DNA from: Lepidonotus clava
Lineage: Eukaryota; Annelida; Polychaeta; Phyllodocida; Polynoidae
NCBI GenBank assembly: GCA_936440205.1
Contig: OW387147.1
Span: forward strand, 21,787,629-21,851,628
Direction of reading: 5' to 3'
DNA: 64,000 nt
Position numbers and translations under genes: made by a program
The notes under the pieces: model-generated
Told to the model about the DNA's origin: nothing
The model's database searches: none
Seen by the model: only the letters and a program-made list of their open reading frames with translations
Part shown: piece by piece, positions 46,529 to 57,788 of the stretch
Position numbering within the stretch: position 1 is the first letter of the stretch
Layout: each line of letters starts with the position of its first letter

Positions 46529-47245
46529 ATAAACAGTCCCTTTAAGGTACTCACTGTATTCGCACCTCTTTCTTCCGTAGTTTGAACCATCTCAGGAATA
46601 TTTAGAGTAGACAGGGAACAAAGCCCAAGAAGACAAATACATGTATAGGCCAAGTGAGGGTAAAAACAGGATGCTGGATTAAAAAAATATAGGCAAGTTA
46701 AGGCATGAGCACGATATCTATGAGGCGTGAAAATGGTACAATACAGACAGGTACGGGGAACAAAGCATCGGGTAGTTGGCAAACATGCTACCACCCCTTT
46801 ACTTTTGGCAAAGGCCCAAGCATTGGTCCCCATGTGGGCTCATGATGCCCTGTTAATGTTAGCTAGTGAAGCACGAAAACCCTTCCCCCTCTATCTTGAC
46901 TCCATCGGAGCCTATTTAGCTACCTTCAAAGACGACACACTGTTCTGACGACCCTCATGCATGAGGCACAACTTGAAAACATGTGACCTCCCTTGACCCT
47001 TCCACGCTCAACCTGCCACTCTGCACCCAAGCCCAAGTCTCAAGCGAGTATCCATTCCTCACATCCCCCAGTCTTTCGTTCAACGAGGAAAAGCCGGACC
47101 ATAACGAGAGGCTGAACTTAGGAGCTCCAATATCTGTCGAGAACCCCCTTTTCACATCACAGTACCATACCCAGCAGGAGTTCTTGTCCCAGAAGCAGTT
47201 TTCTGTCACTGTCTCCTCACAAATGTGCAAGTAAGTGCCTGGTAA
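46529..47245. repeat. tandem segmental duplication, truncated unit 3
   Basis: Matches about 470-1,340 of unit 1 and about 19,150-20,050 of unit 2 but is more diverged, starting at CCCTTTAAGGTACTCACTGT. The first about 270 bp of the unit are missing, and homology fades near 47,225-47,245, a few bases before the Ngaro-like element. No gene A or B copy follows. This is the broken 3' end of the tandem array, or an older copy of a dispersed repeat that forms the front of each unit. Confidence 0.75.
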
Positions 47246-47643
47246 GATATAGTTATGAAATAATAAGCTGGTGTACGGCCTAAGCCATGGATGAACGAGG
47301 AGTCAAAGTTGGCGGAAACAAACAGGACGAGCCTTTATATCAAAGAAAACAGTTAAAACAGTTACAATAAAATTAAAACTTTTGATCCAGACAAGTTGAC
47401 CTGGAAAGGGCTGGGACTCGAATGAGGGGAGGGACCGTTAGGTGACGTCACGGAGTGTGGTCCCGGTTACGGTAACCTGGTTACTGGGTGGTTACCACCG
47501 GCCGGCCCAGTTATAATCCCATAACGAGTGATGCGGACCAATAAGCTGGTGTACGGCCTAAGCCATGGATGAACGAGGAGTCAAGGTTGGCGGAAACAAA
47601 CAGGACGAGCCAAAAACCCACCAACCACAGACTCCGAGGAGTC

Positions 47644-48546
47644 TCAAAGGTAATTACACAAAGCAGTTGCTACCCGTGAGTCTCGTAACCTCAGTTGCTC
47701 GTCGCTCTCGTGGAGGTATAAGTCCACTGATGAGGAATGCCAACAGCCCCGTGACATAATCTCGTGGAGGGGAAGGTCCAGTGAGGCGAGGAACGAGGCT
47801 CCCCCATGTCTAACCGAGTGGGATGAGATGGAGGAGGTATCCAGCCCGGATGCTGAGGCCAGGCGCTGCAGCTTGGTTGAGAAGGTGTGGTAGGTCAGTG
47901 GCTGGCAACCTGAGGGCAATGGGGTAGAGTAGAAATAGTCATCAGGACCATGAGTAAGGACGAGGGTAATTTCAGCCGCATGATACACCGGGCAGAGAGG
48001 GGAGCCCGGGGAAGCTTTGAGGAAAATCCGTTTGGGATTTAGTCCAAATTGGTCTGTTTTTGAGGAATGAATGGTTATAACTAGCCCACCTGGGAAAAAC
48101 TCTAGGTCCTTCCGTTTGAGTGTATGAGGTGAGAGGGTGAAATGGGATTTGCGCAGTAATGCGCGGAACCCGAGGGTCAGGGCTCCCCAGAATATTAGAT
48201 CGTCCAACAGGAGGGTGTTAAGTCGGCGATAAATAAGTAGTAAGTGTGATGGCGTGAGGGGAGTGCGAGGAATGCGCAAAGAGTGCCCTTGGCGCTGAAT
48301 TCCCCGAAGTGTCATACGAAGGCGGAACTCATGGGAATGTGAGGGGAAACCCAGTGTCTGTTGTTGGAACCAAACTGCCGAGATGTAATTTGCGACGGAG
48401 GATGGGGCCATCTTGTCGAAGAGAAAGGCTGCATATGAGCAGGCCTGGTCAGGAGAACAAGGGAAGGTGGTTAGTCCAAAGCTCTTGCAGAAGTCTATAT
48501 AGCAGCGTAGTTGATAGGCACGGGCCCGAATAGTAGAAGGGGCCAA
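47644..48546 (-). CDS. Ngaro-like tyrosine recombinase ORF
   Basis: 300 residues. The phage-integrase fold motifs are present in order: first Arg in GFRALLRKSHF, HxxR in ISSHSVRHGGASF, then GCWHSSSVDLYL with the catalytic Tyr. In this class the recombinase replaces a DDE integrase and inserts a circular cDNA, which explains the split repeats. Confidence 0.85.
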   Translation of the reverse strand: MAPSTIRARAYQLRCYIDFCKSFGLTTFPCSPDQACSYAAFLFDKMAPSSVANYISAVWFQQQTLGFPSHSHEFRLRMTLRGIQRQGHSLRIPRTPLTPSHLLLIYRRLNTLLLDDLIFWGALTLGFRALLRKSHFTLSPHTLKRKDLEFFPGGLVITIHSSKTDQFGLNPKRIFLKASPGSPLCPVYHAAEITLVLTHGPDDYFYSTPLPSGCQPLTYHTFSTKLQRLASASGLDTSSISSHSVRHGGASFLASLDLPLHEIMSRGCWHSSSVDLYLHESDEQLRLRDSRVATALCNYL

Positions 48547-48606
48547 GGCCGAAGATTGGAGATCTCGTCGACGGGCTTGAAGTTTGATCCAATCATCTGG
48601 AAGAAG

Positions 48607-50466
48607 TTAATAACAGCACATGTTAGCAGCGGTGAGAGTGGACGTGCATTGGGCAGGCACTCCTAGATAAAGTAGCCTGGAGAGTTGGTCTGCAAGGATG
48701 TTGTCTGCCGAACGTATGTAAGTGGCGTGGAGGTCTGTGTTATTCAAGAAACAGCACCAGAAAAGCTCCCTCAGCCAACCCATGCAGGTGCGGTTGGAGC
48801 TTCTGCCCGAATTGATCATGGCGAGCACCTGCATGTTGTCTGTCACTATGTGAATCCTCGAGTCCCTGAAGAGGTTGGCCCAGCGCTTGACCGCGACCAC
48901 AACTGGCCATAATTCGTAGACGTCAATGTTGCGGGGCAGGTCCTCAAAGGACGGAGGAGAGACAAGGTGGCCACAGCCTGAGTCCATAGGTGATGAGTCG
49001 TCCCAGGTGCCAAAGAACCAGTCTTTCCCGGCCCAACCACCAAAACCCAGGAATGAAGAATCAGTAACAATGGGAATCGGGTGAAGGCCGCGAACCATCA
49101 CGGATCGGCCATTGAAGCATTCCAGGAGGGAGAGCCACCACTTGAAGTCCAGGCGGATCTCCTCCGTGATGGCCGATTTTTTGTGACGGGGGGTGGAGGC
49201 ACAAAGATCAAACACTCGGCGGCTGAAAGTCCTGGCTACCCGCACCACATAGGCGCAGAAAGACATGAGGCCGCCTATGTGTTCCAGGTCGTGCTTGGAT
49301 ACAAAACCCCGGTCCAGGGCATTGTCGATGGCTGACTTCAGTTTGGTGATTTTGGCCGGTGGTAGGGAAACTTCTAGTTTGATGGAGTCAATGGTAATAC
49401 CCAGGAAAACACAGGAGGTGTTAGGGACAGTTACTTTCTTGTCAGCGACATTAAATCCCAAAAGTGTAATGGCTTTGATAACCAGGTCTCGATGGCGTAG
49501 GCACTCATCGTATGAACTACCAATTATGAGAAAATCATCCAGGTAGTTGATAACTCTACATACACCCCAGGATTTAGCAATACATACAATGAAATCGGAA
49601 ATACAAGAGAAATGTTCGGCGCACAACGCAGGCCAAAACACAGCCTGCAATCCAGGAACCAATTATCAGTCCCATCTAGGTTCCAAGAAAATCCTTGGAA
49701 AATGGTATGAGGGGCAAAAACATTTACACTGCTGTAGGCCGATGTAATATCAACTACTGCCATGTAGTCACCTTCCTGGAGAACGTCAATTGCGTTATCT
49801 ACGGAGTTATAAGTGAAGGGACGATAAGTAGTGGTCATATAGTTATTTATAGAAGTACCGTCAGGCCTAGAACAGTCAGTTATAGGCCTGAGTTTCCCGT
49901 TTGACAACAGCTCCAAGGGAATGGACACATTGAGGAGGATAATCTACAATTTCCAGTTTGCCCGAAGCTAATTCAGCTTTGACAATATCTGACATCTCTG
50001 ATCGAAAAGGTTCTGTCAGAATAGAATCGTAATTAAGACATTGATAGGCGGCAGGACAATCTTGGTCGACTATTTTAAAACCATAAACGAAGCCGTCCCA
50101 AAGGAAATCTCTGGACGATTCAGTTAGGCCTGGAAGGTTGGAAAAAAGGAAGGGGGCGGCGCGACAAGGCAGTAACTGGGATACGCGACCTCCGATAAAA
50201 TGGCAACAAGTACATGACCCGGTGACACAATTGCTGGAAACGAACACATGGTCGGTGAGGGTGCGGCTGTTAATCGAATAAAGGGGAACACAGCCGTCAG
50301 CAGGGCTAGAAGAGTCACAAAGAGATCCGTCGGAGAGTCCGCCGTCATCACGGCGGCCATTGGTAAGGGCGGCACCATCTTGTTTGGAAGTGGTGACGTC
50401 ACTCGTGGCGACACTAGGCGGGTCCATGGCGACCGAGACAACAATGCCGGAGTCCATGGCAACCAC
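48607..50466 (-). pseudogene. Ngaro-like reverse transcriptase and RNase H region
   Basis: Fossil coding region with about two interruptions. RT hallmarks are readable (MAVVDITSAYSSV, then the catalytic INYLDDFLIIG), then RNase H features (VTDSSFLGFGGW, ELWPVVVAV, IHIVTDN, SADNILADQLSRL). The RNase H type and the absence of integrase match DIRS/Ngaro elements. Confidence 0.8.
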
Positions 50467-50490
50467 GGGGATGGCGCAGCTGACCTCATT

Positions 50491-51393
50491 TCATTTGTTG
50501 TTCCCCGAGCCCGATTTGTTGTCAGCTCGGCGGACGTTGTTACAGTCCGAAATGATGTGGTTAGATGAGAAACAAGCGGCACATGAATGCTTGTAAAGGC
50601 ACGGGGATTTTTTGCAGCCCTCCGATGCAAAGTTGTACTTGATACATGCCCCATTAGAGGTCTTGTTGTCGGATTTACTCTTGAATCTAGACGACGATCC
50701 GGTTGATTGTTTCTCCGCTCCCCGGGTCCCATCGTAAGACAAATATTTCACTATACTTGCCGGGTCCAGGGCGGCAAAGGTGGTTGATCCCTTTTCAGCA
50801 GCCGTGCACTTGACGTGGTCGTCATACTTAATCAAGGCATCCGAGGTGAAGACCCTAGTGTCGGCCTTCTCAGCAAGGAGGATGCAGTGATCTAAGAATC
50901 CCTGTAGGTCCTTGCCCTTCTTGTACATTGATGCAATGATTTTTAAGTTGACAAGCATCAGTTTTTCAAAACAGTTCAACTTCTCACCATCTGGCAAGAA
51001 GTGCTTACCATCATATTTGCCCGCTTTGGATGATCGGCGGCCGTGCCGGCGACAGCGGCTTGAAGACCGGCTACGTGAGCGTTCAGCTGAAGAGCTAGCT
51101 GCACGGGCAGCAGTTTTCCCAGAGGATAGATCCTGGCGTGAAGATCTGGAAGACTCCGAGCAGTTTGAGCTCGAACCTGTTGATGAGGGGGCCGACTGTG
51201 GCGGTGGGAGGGCGACTGGAGGCGATAAACCCTGATCTGAAGCCGCTGGTGAAGGTGCCATGGTCTGTTGAACCGGAGAACTAGTAGTAAGGAGCCCTAT
51301 AGTATGACGCAGAGCTTCTTCCATCTTAGTCATTCTGTCGTCCATGTGAAGTGCGAAATCTTCAATTCTTGTCGACGAGGCAGCGGCCCCCAT
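50491..51393 (-). CDS. Ngaro-like gag-type ORF
   Basis: 300 residues. A Ser/Arg-rich N-terminal half (RSRSRSSSRCRR) is followed by a helical part and two C-terminal zinc-finger-like motifs: a CCCH type (C-x9-C-x4-C-x3-H in CIKYNFASEGCKKSPCLYKH) and a CCHC type (CAACFSSNHIISDC). Its place at the 5' end of the element and the fingers suggest nucleic-acid binding in the particle. Confidence 0.7.
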   Translation of the reverse strand: MGAAASSTRIEDFALHMDDRMTKMEEALRHTIGLLTTSSPVQQTMAPSPAASDQGLSPPVALPPPQSAPSSTGSSSNCSESSRSSRQDLSSGKTAARAASSSAERSRSRSSSRCRRHGRRSSKAGKYDGKHFLPDGEKLNCFEKLMLVNLKIIASMYKKGKDLQGFLDHCILLAEKADTRVFTSDALIKYDDHVKCTAAEKGSTTFAALDPASIVKYLSYDGTRGAEKQSTGSSSRFKSKSDNKTSNGACIKYNFASEGCKKSPCLYKHSCAACFSSNHIISDCNNVRRADNKSGSGNNK

Positions 51394-51736
51394 CGTGGCC
51401 GGGGCGAGCGGCGGGCCCGCCTTGGGCGAAGAGGCGCCGATTTATGTCTCAGGATCTGTCAAACGAGACATAGATCTCGTGACAATAGGCTCGACAGGTG
51501 CAGCTGAGTGTTTGGCTGCATTTCCCTTATTAGAGGTCTTCTTCTTGCTTTTATTCCTCATGATGAGTGATGAACTTTCGATCCAGACAAGTTGACCTGG
51601 GAAGGGCTGGGACTCGAATGAGGGGAGGGACCGTTAGGTGACGTCACGGAGTGTGGTCCCGGTTACGGTAACCTGGTTACTGGGTGGTTACCACCGGCCG
51701 GCCCAGTTATAATCCCATAACGAGTGATGCGGACCA

Positions 51737-52370
51737 GAAATATAAGAAAAATATAAGTAATTATTTATAATACAATTTTCAGGCTAACCAACCAAACCAA
51801 GATTAAATTAGTTTCGATAGCAAAAGATCATTCTTACTTAGGCCAGAAGACATAATTATGAGGAATGCCCAGCTGTACCGTTTTTTTTAGAACGCTGCCC
51901 CTAAAATCTAATGTGTATGCTGCAGCTGTTAAATGTATTACAATGTTTAAAGCCAGGTCAATTTGTTCCATGGTAATGTATTGTACTTTGTAATAAACAA
52001 ATATTGCCCTTCATCATCACTTACCATTGCTCATCATTTATGTCATTATCATAGTTGAAAAAATATATATATACAAATATATTATATGTGACGCAACTGA
52101 AAGATCATATAATTACATGGAACTGCACTAAACTGACAAACATATTCATCCCAAAAAATTCCGTGATGCCTATGTACAATGGTTTATATGTTTTAAGTTG
52201 AGATCAATTCCTCGCATCTAAATTTTAATGAGGAAACTAATAATACAAATACTGTTTAATTCAAAACAATTAGTTTTTATCAAATGTATATTTGATATAA
52301 TGCAATATTTAGTCAATGAAATAGGCTGTAATGAAATGAATACTTTGCCTAACTGGTCAGTTATTAATAC
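51737..52370. other. AT-rich intergenic stretch before gene C
   Basis: No supported gene, repeat or RNA. Short chance ORFs only. It leads into the gene C promoter. Confidence 0.5.
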
Positions 52371-52373
52371 AAG

Positions 52374-52380
52374 TATAAAG
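52374..52380 (+). promoter_or_regulatory. TATA box of gene C
   Basis: TATAAAG followed 55-60 bp later by an AA|GTAAGT donor (52,437/52,438). This gives the same short noncoding first exon design as genes B and D. The next acceptor, CTTGCAG, ends at 52,623. Confidence 0.55.
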
Positions 52381-52648
52381 GCAAAATATATTTGGCCCAC
52401 TGAGTATTCAGTGTGAGAAGTACATCCCTCACTACAAGTAAGTTGATTTTGTATCCTAATGATGTTATGCAAATATTATGCATATTATGCAGATGAACAA
52501 AAACAATTAGGGTATTTATATCTAATTAGTAGAATCTAGTTTATTTGAAAATATGTTTTATTGGAATGTCATTTTCATTATCCTACTTATTATATTTATG
52601 TTTCTCTAAAATTTAACTTGCAGGACATTTTTCTGATAGCTGTACAGA

Positions 52649-53432
52649 ATGAGGACTATATCTGTTCTTTGTGTTGGCCTCCTTGTAGCCATACTAGTCC
52701 TCAACATTGAGGCTGACCAAAATGTGGAGGTAGGCCTTTTTAACTGTTGTCATTATGTCTTTCAAATTTTATGGAAGAATACAATAATTCTTTTGCTATG
52801 TTTAATGTAAATCTTTCCACGATCCAACTGACTGGCGACCTTGGCTTGTCTTCCTAATACAAATCCCAAATACACCCAATTTCACCCAAACAAGATAAAT
52901 CTGATTTAAATTCTTTCTTCCTACCTTACGTAAAAAAGAACTTTTTGAATTACATGCACATCAACCTTTCTTTTTGTTAGACTTGCTGAAAAACTACTCC
53001 ATTTTTTGGAGAATAGTTTATCAAGAAGTCATGTTTTCCTACCATCCCTACCCATAGGCTTATTGCTCACTAGTGAGTTGTTTGCACCAATAATGGCGGC
53101 CTTATAAGGCTCAATTAATACGATTTCAAGAACATTCATCATTAGTTTGTGTGTGAACTTGACAATCATGAATCCCATATAAACCCTCATATAAACTACT
53201 TCATGTTTATCATAATCATATTTACATTCAGATATTTTTTTATCAATATTTTCAGGGAAGAGATCGCCGCCATTATCCACCAGGATATGACCCTTATGCA
53301 ATCTTTGAGCAAGAACCAGATTACCCTCCACCACCCCCAGTTGCTCCAGAAGAACCTGAAGAGACAACCACCATTGAGGAAATGAGGAGTACAACAGAGG
53401 CACCTCCATGCCAAGCAGGTCAAGGCAACTAA
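52649..53432 (+). CDS. gene C: small secreted Pro/Glu-rich peptide precursor (85 aa)
   Basis: Coding exons are 52,649-52,729 and 53,256-53,432, joined in phase 0. The leader starts MRTISVLCVGLLVAIL and ends IEADQNVE; it is clearly related to gene D's leader (LCVGLLVA shared) and more distantly to gene B's. Exon 2 encodes GRDRRHYPPGYDPYAIF, then EPDYPPPPPVAPEEPEE, a Thr-rich stretch and a C-terminal PPCQAGQGN. The Arg-Arg pair near the start of the mature part could be a processing site. The single Cys could pair two chains. The composition suggests a disordered, secreted, perhaps O-glycosylated peptide. No family was recognised. The gene is single-copy in the window. Confidence 0.8.
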
Positions 53433-53564
53433 GACGTCACAATCCAACCAGCATAGATATACTATTAGCTGGAACTATTTCTCTGGGACAAGTAATTCCA
53501 GACAAATCTCCAATGATGGATTCCCTGTTAATGAGAATCATATTCTCTGTACCTGAATAGTCAG

Positions 53565-53570
53565 AATAAA
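53565..53570 (+). terminator. poly(A) signal of gene C
   Basis: AATAAA 133 bp after the stop codon. Confidence 0.7.
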
Positions 53571-56500
53571 AGAAACTATTGAATATTTGCTTTCGATTTT
53601 GTTCCCTTGATTATGTTATTTTGCTTGCAGAGTTGTTTTGTGCTATAATTGGTGAGAATATGATTTAGGTAACAATAACTATTAAAAGCTGATAATATAT
53701 CATCGGTTTAAATAGCAAATACAATCAGATGGTGTTAGCGTCTTCTTCTTCTTCGGCACAAACCAGTTTAAGGCTCAGTTCTAGCTTCTTAGATATGAAA
53801 TACGAGGTACGAAGCTGGGATTTAACCAGAAGTTAGGGTAAAAGCAGGACAGCTGGACTTAGAAATAAATTGGGTGGGCATGATACAAAACATGGGCACA
53901 AGCAGCAATCGGGCATGAAACACGGGCATGAAGGAACTGTATGACACAGGCACAATGACTATGATGGGCATGAGGCATGAGACATTAGGCCAGCAGCTGC
54001 CACACAACCACTTTCTCTTCAGGAGTGGTTACCCAACTTCCAGGCACCAAGATAGGGAATTGGTCCAGTGTTAGTTAGCATTGCCATGAGTAGTAGATGG
54101 CCCAACGAGTATTGAGCTATGAAGACCCCCCACAATCCATCCCTATTTAAGTATGCGATCAGCGCATCCCAAGCCCTGTGGGATCATCTTCTTGGCATCA
54201 CGACCAATCCTTCCTCAGACACAAGGCATGGCTTCGAGAAGCATCCCCCATCTAGTCATGTTCTCATCACTGGGACATGGTCAGACTGTTACAAAGGAAC
54301 GAACCCTAAAAGTCAAAAGCATGGTGACCGATCCCCATATCCCTCATTGCACTTTCACCACACATGCATCAAGATGAAATGCTGTTTACATAAATCAGGC
54401 ACAGAGATATTACTGTCTCCAATTTCCATCCTACATCATGGTTTAAAGTTATCTGAGTACCTCCTTCATGTAAATAACTACATTATACAATCCCTGCCTT
54501 CTCAGAACCCAATTCTTGATATTAGAACATTAGTTATGCAAAAGGTTGATATGAAAATGTTTCAAATACATATCAAATACATTCTGCTGAATCTGACATG
54601 TCTTCTCTGAACACACATCTGTGTTAAGTTTTAGTCATAGACTGTGCACATTAATTTTATTCCCTTGTCCTTGAATGCCCTTGCCTTGCCCTTTGAGCCC
54701 AAAACAATGGTGGCCTATTGCATAAACAATGAGTAAAAAAACAGCCTCTAGCACACACAAATTGCTATTGAAAAATAGAAATGCACGCTGTCAAGAGCAA
54801 CACAGAAATTTAATAAAACACAAGCAAGGGTTTCTGACAACAATCTAGACATTTAAGTGTAAGTGTGATGTAAAAACAAGTGTGGAGGGTTTGTTTTCCC
54901 GTGCTCTTATAGTGTGGTTTGCCGACTGTGGGTCTGGGTGATTCTAAAATGGGGGTCGGCTGCCACTTTGTCCTCGGCTCAGGCTTGCAAGCACGTATGA
55001 GGAAAGAGGTCAAAAGAGAGGGCTCTCAGAGTTGTGCCTCATGCATGAGGGTTGGCTATGTAGTGTAGGGGAGGTAGGGGAGGGGAACAAGATGGCAGAA
55101 CTGAGGTCCTATGTGTGCTTCTACTGTACTATTGGGACTCCTGTTGATTGGGACTCTGGTCGAGGAGATCGATGCAGGGGCTTTGCTGATCTTAAGAGGG
55201 TGGTAACCTGTTGGCATCTCATTCCCCATGCCTGCCTGGTAGTTCATACTAATCTCATGCCGTGCCATTGTTAATGTCTAATTGTATGTCTAGGCAGGAT
55301 TAGTCTATTTCCAATCGACTGGTGATTACAAGCCTAACTATATGTATATATAGGCATGTTTCTTGTATTTTGTGCGTCGTTATCTCGATAATCGTCTAAG
55401 TTCTGTGGCAGCTCCAACCAAGGAGGAAGGTGGTGTGAACACATTGAATCTCATATAATGGCAATACAAGTCACATGATCACCATGCTGTCTTGTGACGC
55501 CTTGATCATTGGTATCATTTCTCTCTTACCCGAATACTTATAATCTGTTCACAATTCTTACTTTTGTGCTCTGACATAAAGACTCATTCCAAAAAGAGAA
55601 CACTCCTTATTCCTTACTTTTACTCAAATAATCGCAGTTATACAATGATAAATTGGTGAACAAACAATTTGTACAAATCTTTAACATCATACTTTGTATC
55701 TATTTGATTCTCTAAAATACCACGCTGTAAGATCTAATTTCCCGCTGCTGGACTAGGGTGCCTTTTATCTCACACTGCCGGATCAGAATTGCACCTGTCA
55801 ACAGCTTAAATCTTTGAATTTTCATTATAATCACTCCAGGGATATGGACAAAGACCTAATATTGTAATTAAATGAAAACTTAGGCACCATATAAAAAATA
55901 AATCATAATGATTTTCTCAATGCCAAGATTGTAATAGAATGCACAAATTGATCTTTTGAAAAATAAAATGCCCACCTCAGATTGATTTTTGTGCACTCTC
56001 CTGCAGGAAACAGAGAGCATGTACAATTATAATTTTGATTACCTGATACTCTAGAAACACATGTGTAATCCGCAGGAGTATTACAGTGATGAATATGTTA
56101 TTATATCTGAATATTTATTAAGATCTAGATGTCGTAAAACAAGCTCTGATCTGAGGTGGGAGTGTTATAGATCCGAGAGTGTGATGTCTATGCCACCTTA
56201 GTCCGGCAGTGGGACTTTAGATCTTACGGTGTGAATACGTGCCACAGTAATTACTAGGCTTTAAAGTTCATGCTAATAGAGTCAGCAGATAAGCAACAAA
56301 GAGGCAACAACTGCCAACTGTGTGGAATGCAGGTTAAAAAACGAGGATTGCACTATTTTTGTGCAGAGTATGGGGGAGTTTCACACTGGTCATAATTTTA
56401 AGATCGTACTTTTAGTTAAGATATTTTGAATTTTTCATGGTTGAGTTTCAGATGTTATGATCTTATGTTTCTATTGTTATCTATATATTATTAGAGTTAA

Positions 56501-57380
56501 GATCATTGATTATTAAGAACATCTTATCTTAAATTTTGTAGTTATGAGAAACTCATTTCCAATTCCCCTAGTGTGAAACGCACCCAGAATTCGCACCATG
56601 TTATAATGCAAACTGGTGCTCTTTTGGGATGGCATTCTTTGCACTTTAATTGTTTGTTATCACTCTTGTTGATAAATCATGATGAAAAGTTTGATAATGT
56701 TACTTATGTGTTGTCTTACATTATCATTTCTATAAAAGTTGTTCCCTCTAAATCTCAACTTTTAGCAGACTTTGGTACAGGACAATTCGCTAAAATTTGT
56801 TGTGAGAAACTTCTCAATGTAAATTTCCCCAATTTTTTTTTTATGAAACAAGGAAAATTGGACGGGGAATACATAATATTGACTGTTCATTGCCCCATTA
56901 GTCCATATAGGCCCACAGACCTGGTGCAGTATTAATTTTAGATTCAGGGTAAATAGAACTTGTATTCTGGAATACAATCTTTCATACAAGTTCTGTTGCT
57001 GCAAGCGTTAGGAATAATCACAGTGTGAACAAATTATTTTAGCATGAATGAGAAATTTATTGCATTCACAAGGCAATATAAAAGTTAGGATACATCTCAA
57101 AGTCACTATCAGAATATTACTGTTTTGTTGATGCGTGGATGTTAGTGTATATAGTGTGCACCTAAGTTAACATAAATGTCTCTGTTTTCAGGTATGACTA
57201 ACTCTTTCCCTCCAAATACTAACAAAGTGGTCTAATTGAATACAAATATATGATAGATACAAATCAATAAATAATTATCCGCATAATTTAGTTTTTCATC
57301 ATATTGTGTTTGTCTAGTTTAATAGGCAGTTGCAGTATTGTTATAACTGCTAACAAATCGATGGTAAATGTCTGATATAA
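53571..57380. other. intergenic DNA between genes C and D
   Basis: No supported gene. Around 53,830-53,900 and 55,020-55,070 are diverged relatives of the repeat that opens units 1-3 (GTTAGGGTAAAAGCAGGA; GCCTCATGCATGAGGGTTGG, inverted). The 163-residue ORF at 54,119-54,610 has no domain or codon signature and seems to be chance. Around 55,720-56,240 two inverted blocks face each other (CACGCTGTAAGATCTAATTT against TAGATCTTACGGTGTGAATA), probably the ends of a decayed element. Confidence 0.5.
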
Positions 57381-57381
57381 A

Positions 57382-57389
57382 TATAAAAG
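57382..57389 (+). promoter_or_regulatory. TATA box of gene D
   Basis: TATAAAAG about 60 bp before an AAAG|GTAATT donor (57,447/57,448). The next acceptor, TATACAG, ends at 57,767, placing a short 5' UTR before the ATG at 57,789. The layout matches genes B and C. Confidence 0.65.
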
Positions 57390-57788
57390 TGCTGCGTATA
57401 TTTCACAAACCGAAACACTTGTTTGAAACTTCCACGACCAACCAAAGGTAATTGATTTTAAACTATCTTTCCTCTGGAGTCTGTTATAACTAGACATTTA
57501 TCAAATGGTTCTTTTTTTATATAAATGACTGGGTTATCAAAAAAACTAAGCCACCTACATCCAACAATACTTCACATAACTTCAAGTTTCAAATGTAATT
57601 TACTTTAGTCTCCTTCCTGAGAAGGAACAATTAAAACAGAATATCTATATTTCCCTAATTCTATAGAATAGAACTAATTGGGAAGTAATATATTTTTGAA
57701 CTGATTGTGGAACAATTTCAATTTCGTTTGAAAATCAAATTATGTGAAATCTTACCTCTTTATACAGAATCAATTATACGTGCACAGG

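Larger units (their letters stand above)
47262..51736 (-). mobile_element. Ngaro-like (DIRS-type) tyrosine-recombinase retroelement
   Basis: 4.5 kb, read on the minus strand. It has gag-like, RT/RNase H and tyrosine recombinase parts but no integrase or protease. The repeats are of the split direct type: A (51,573-51,736), then the ORFs, then B (47,541-47,611), A (about 47,377-47,540) and B (47,262-47,333). This A...B-A-B order is the hallmark of Ngaro and PAT elements. I see no methyltransferase domain, which favours Ngaro. GAAAT lies on both sides (47,257-47,261 and 51,737-51,741). The copy is broken, with about two interruptions, all in the RT region; the near-identical repeats suggest a fairly recent insertion. 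Confidence 0.88.

Noticed and set aside
54119-54610. 163-residue ORF between genes C and D
   Set aside because: No domain, no leader, no splice or promoter context; it lies in DNA resembling an old diverged repeat.
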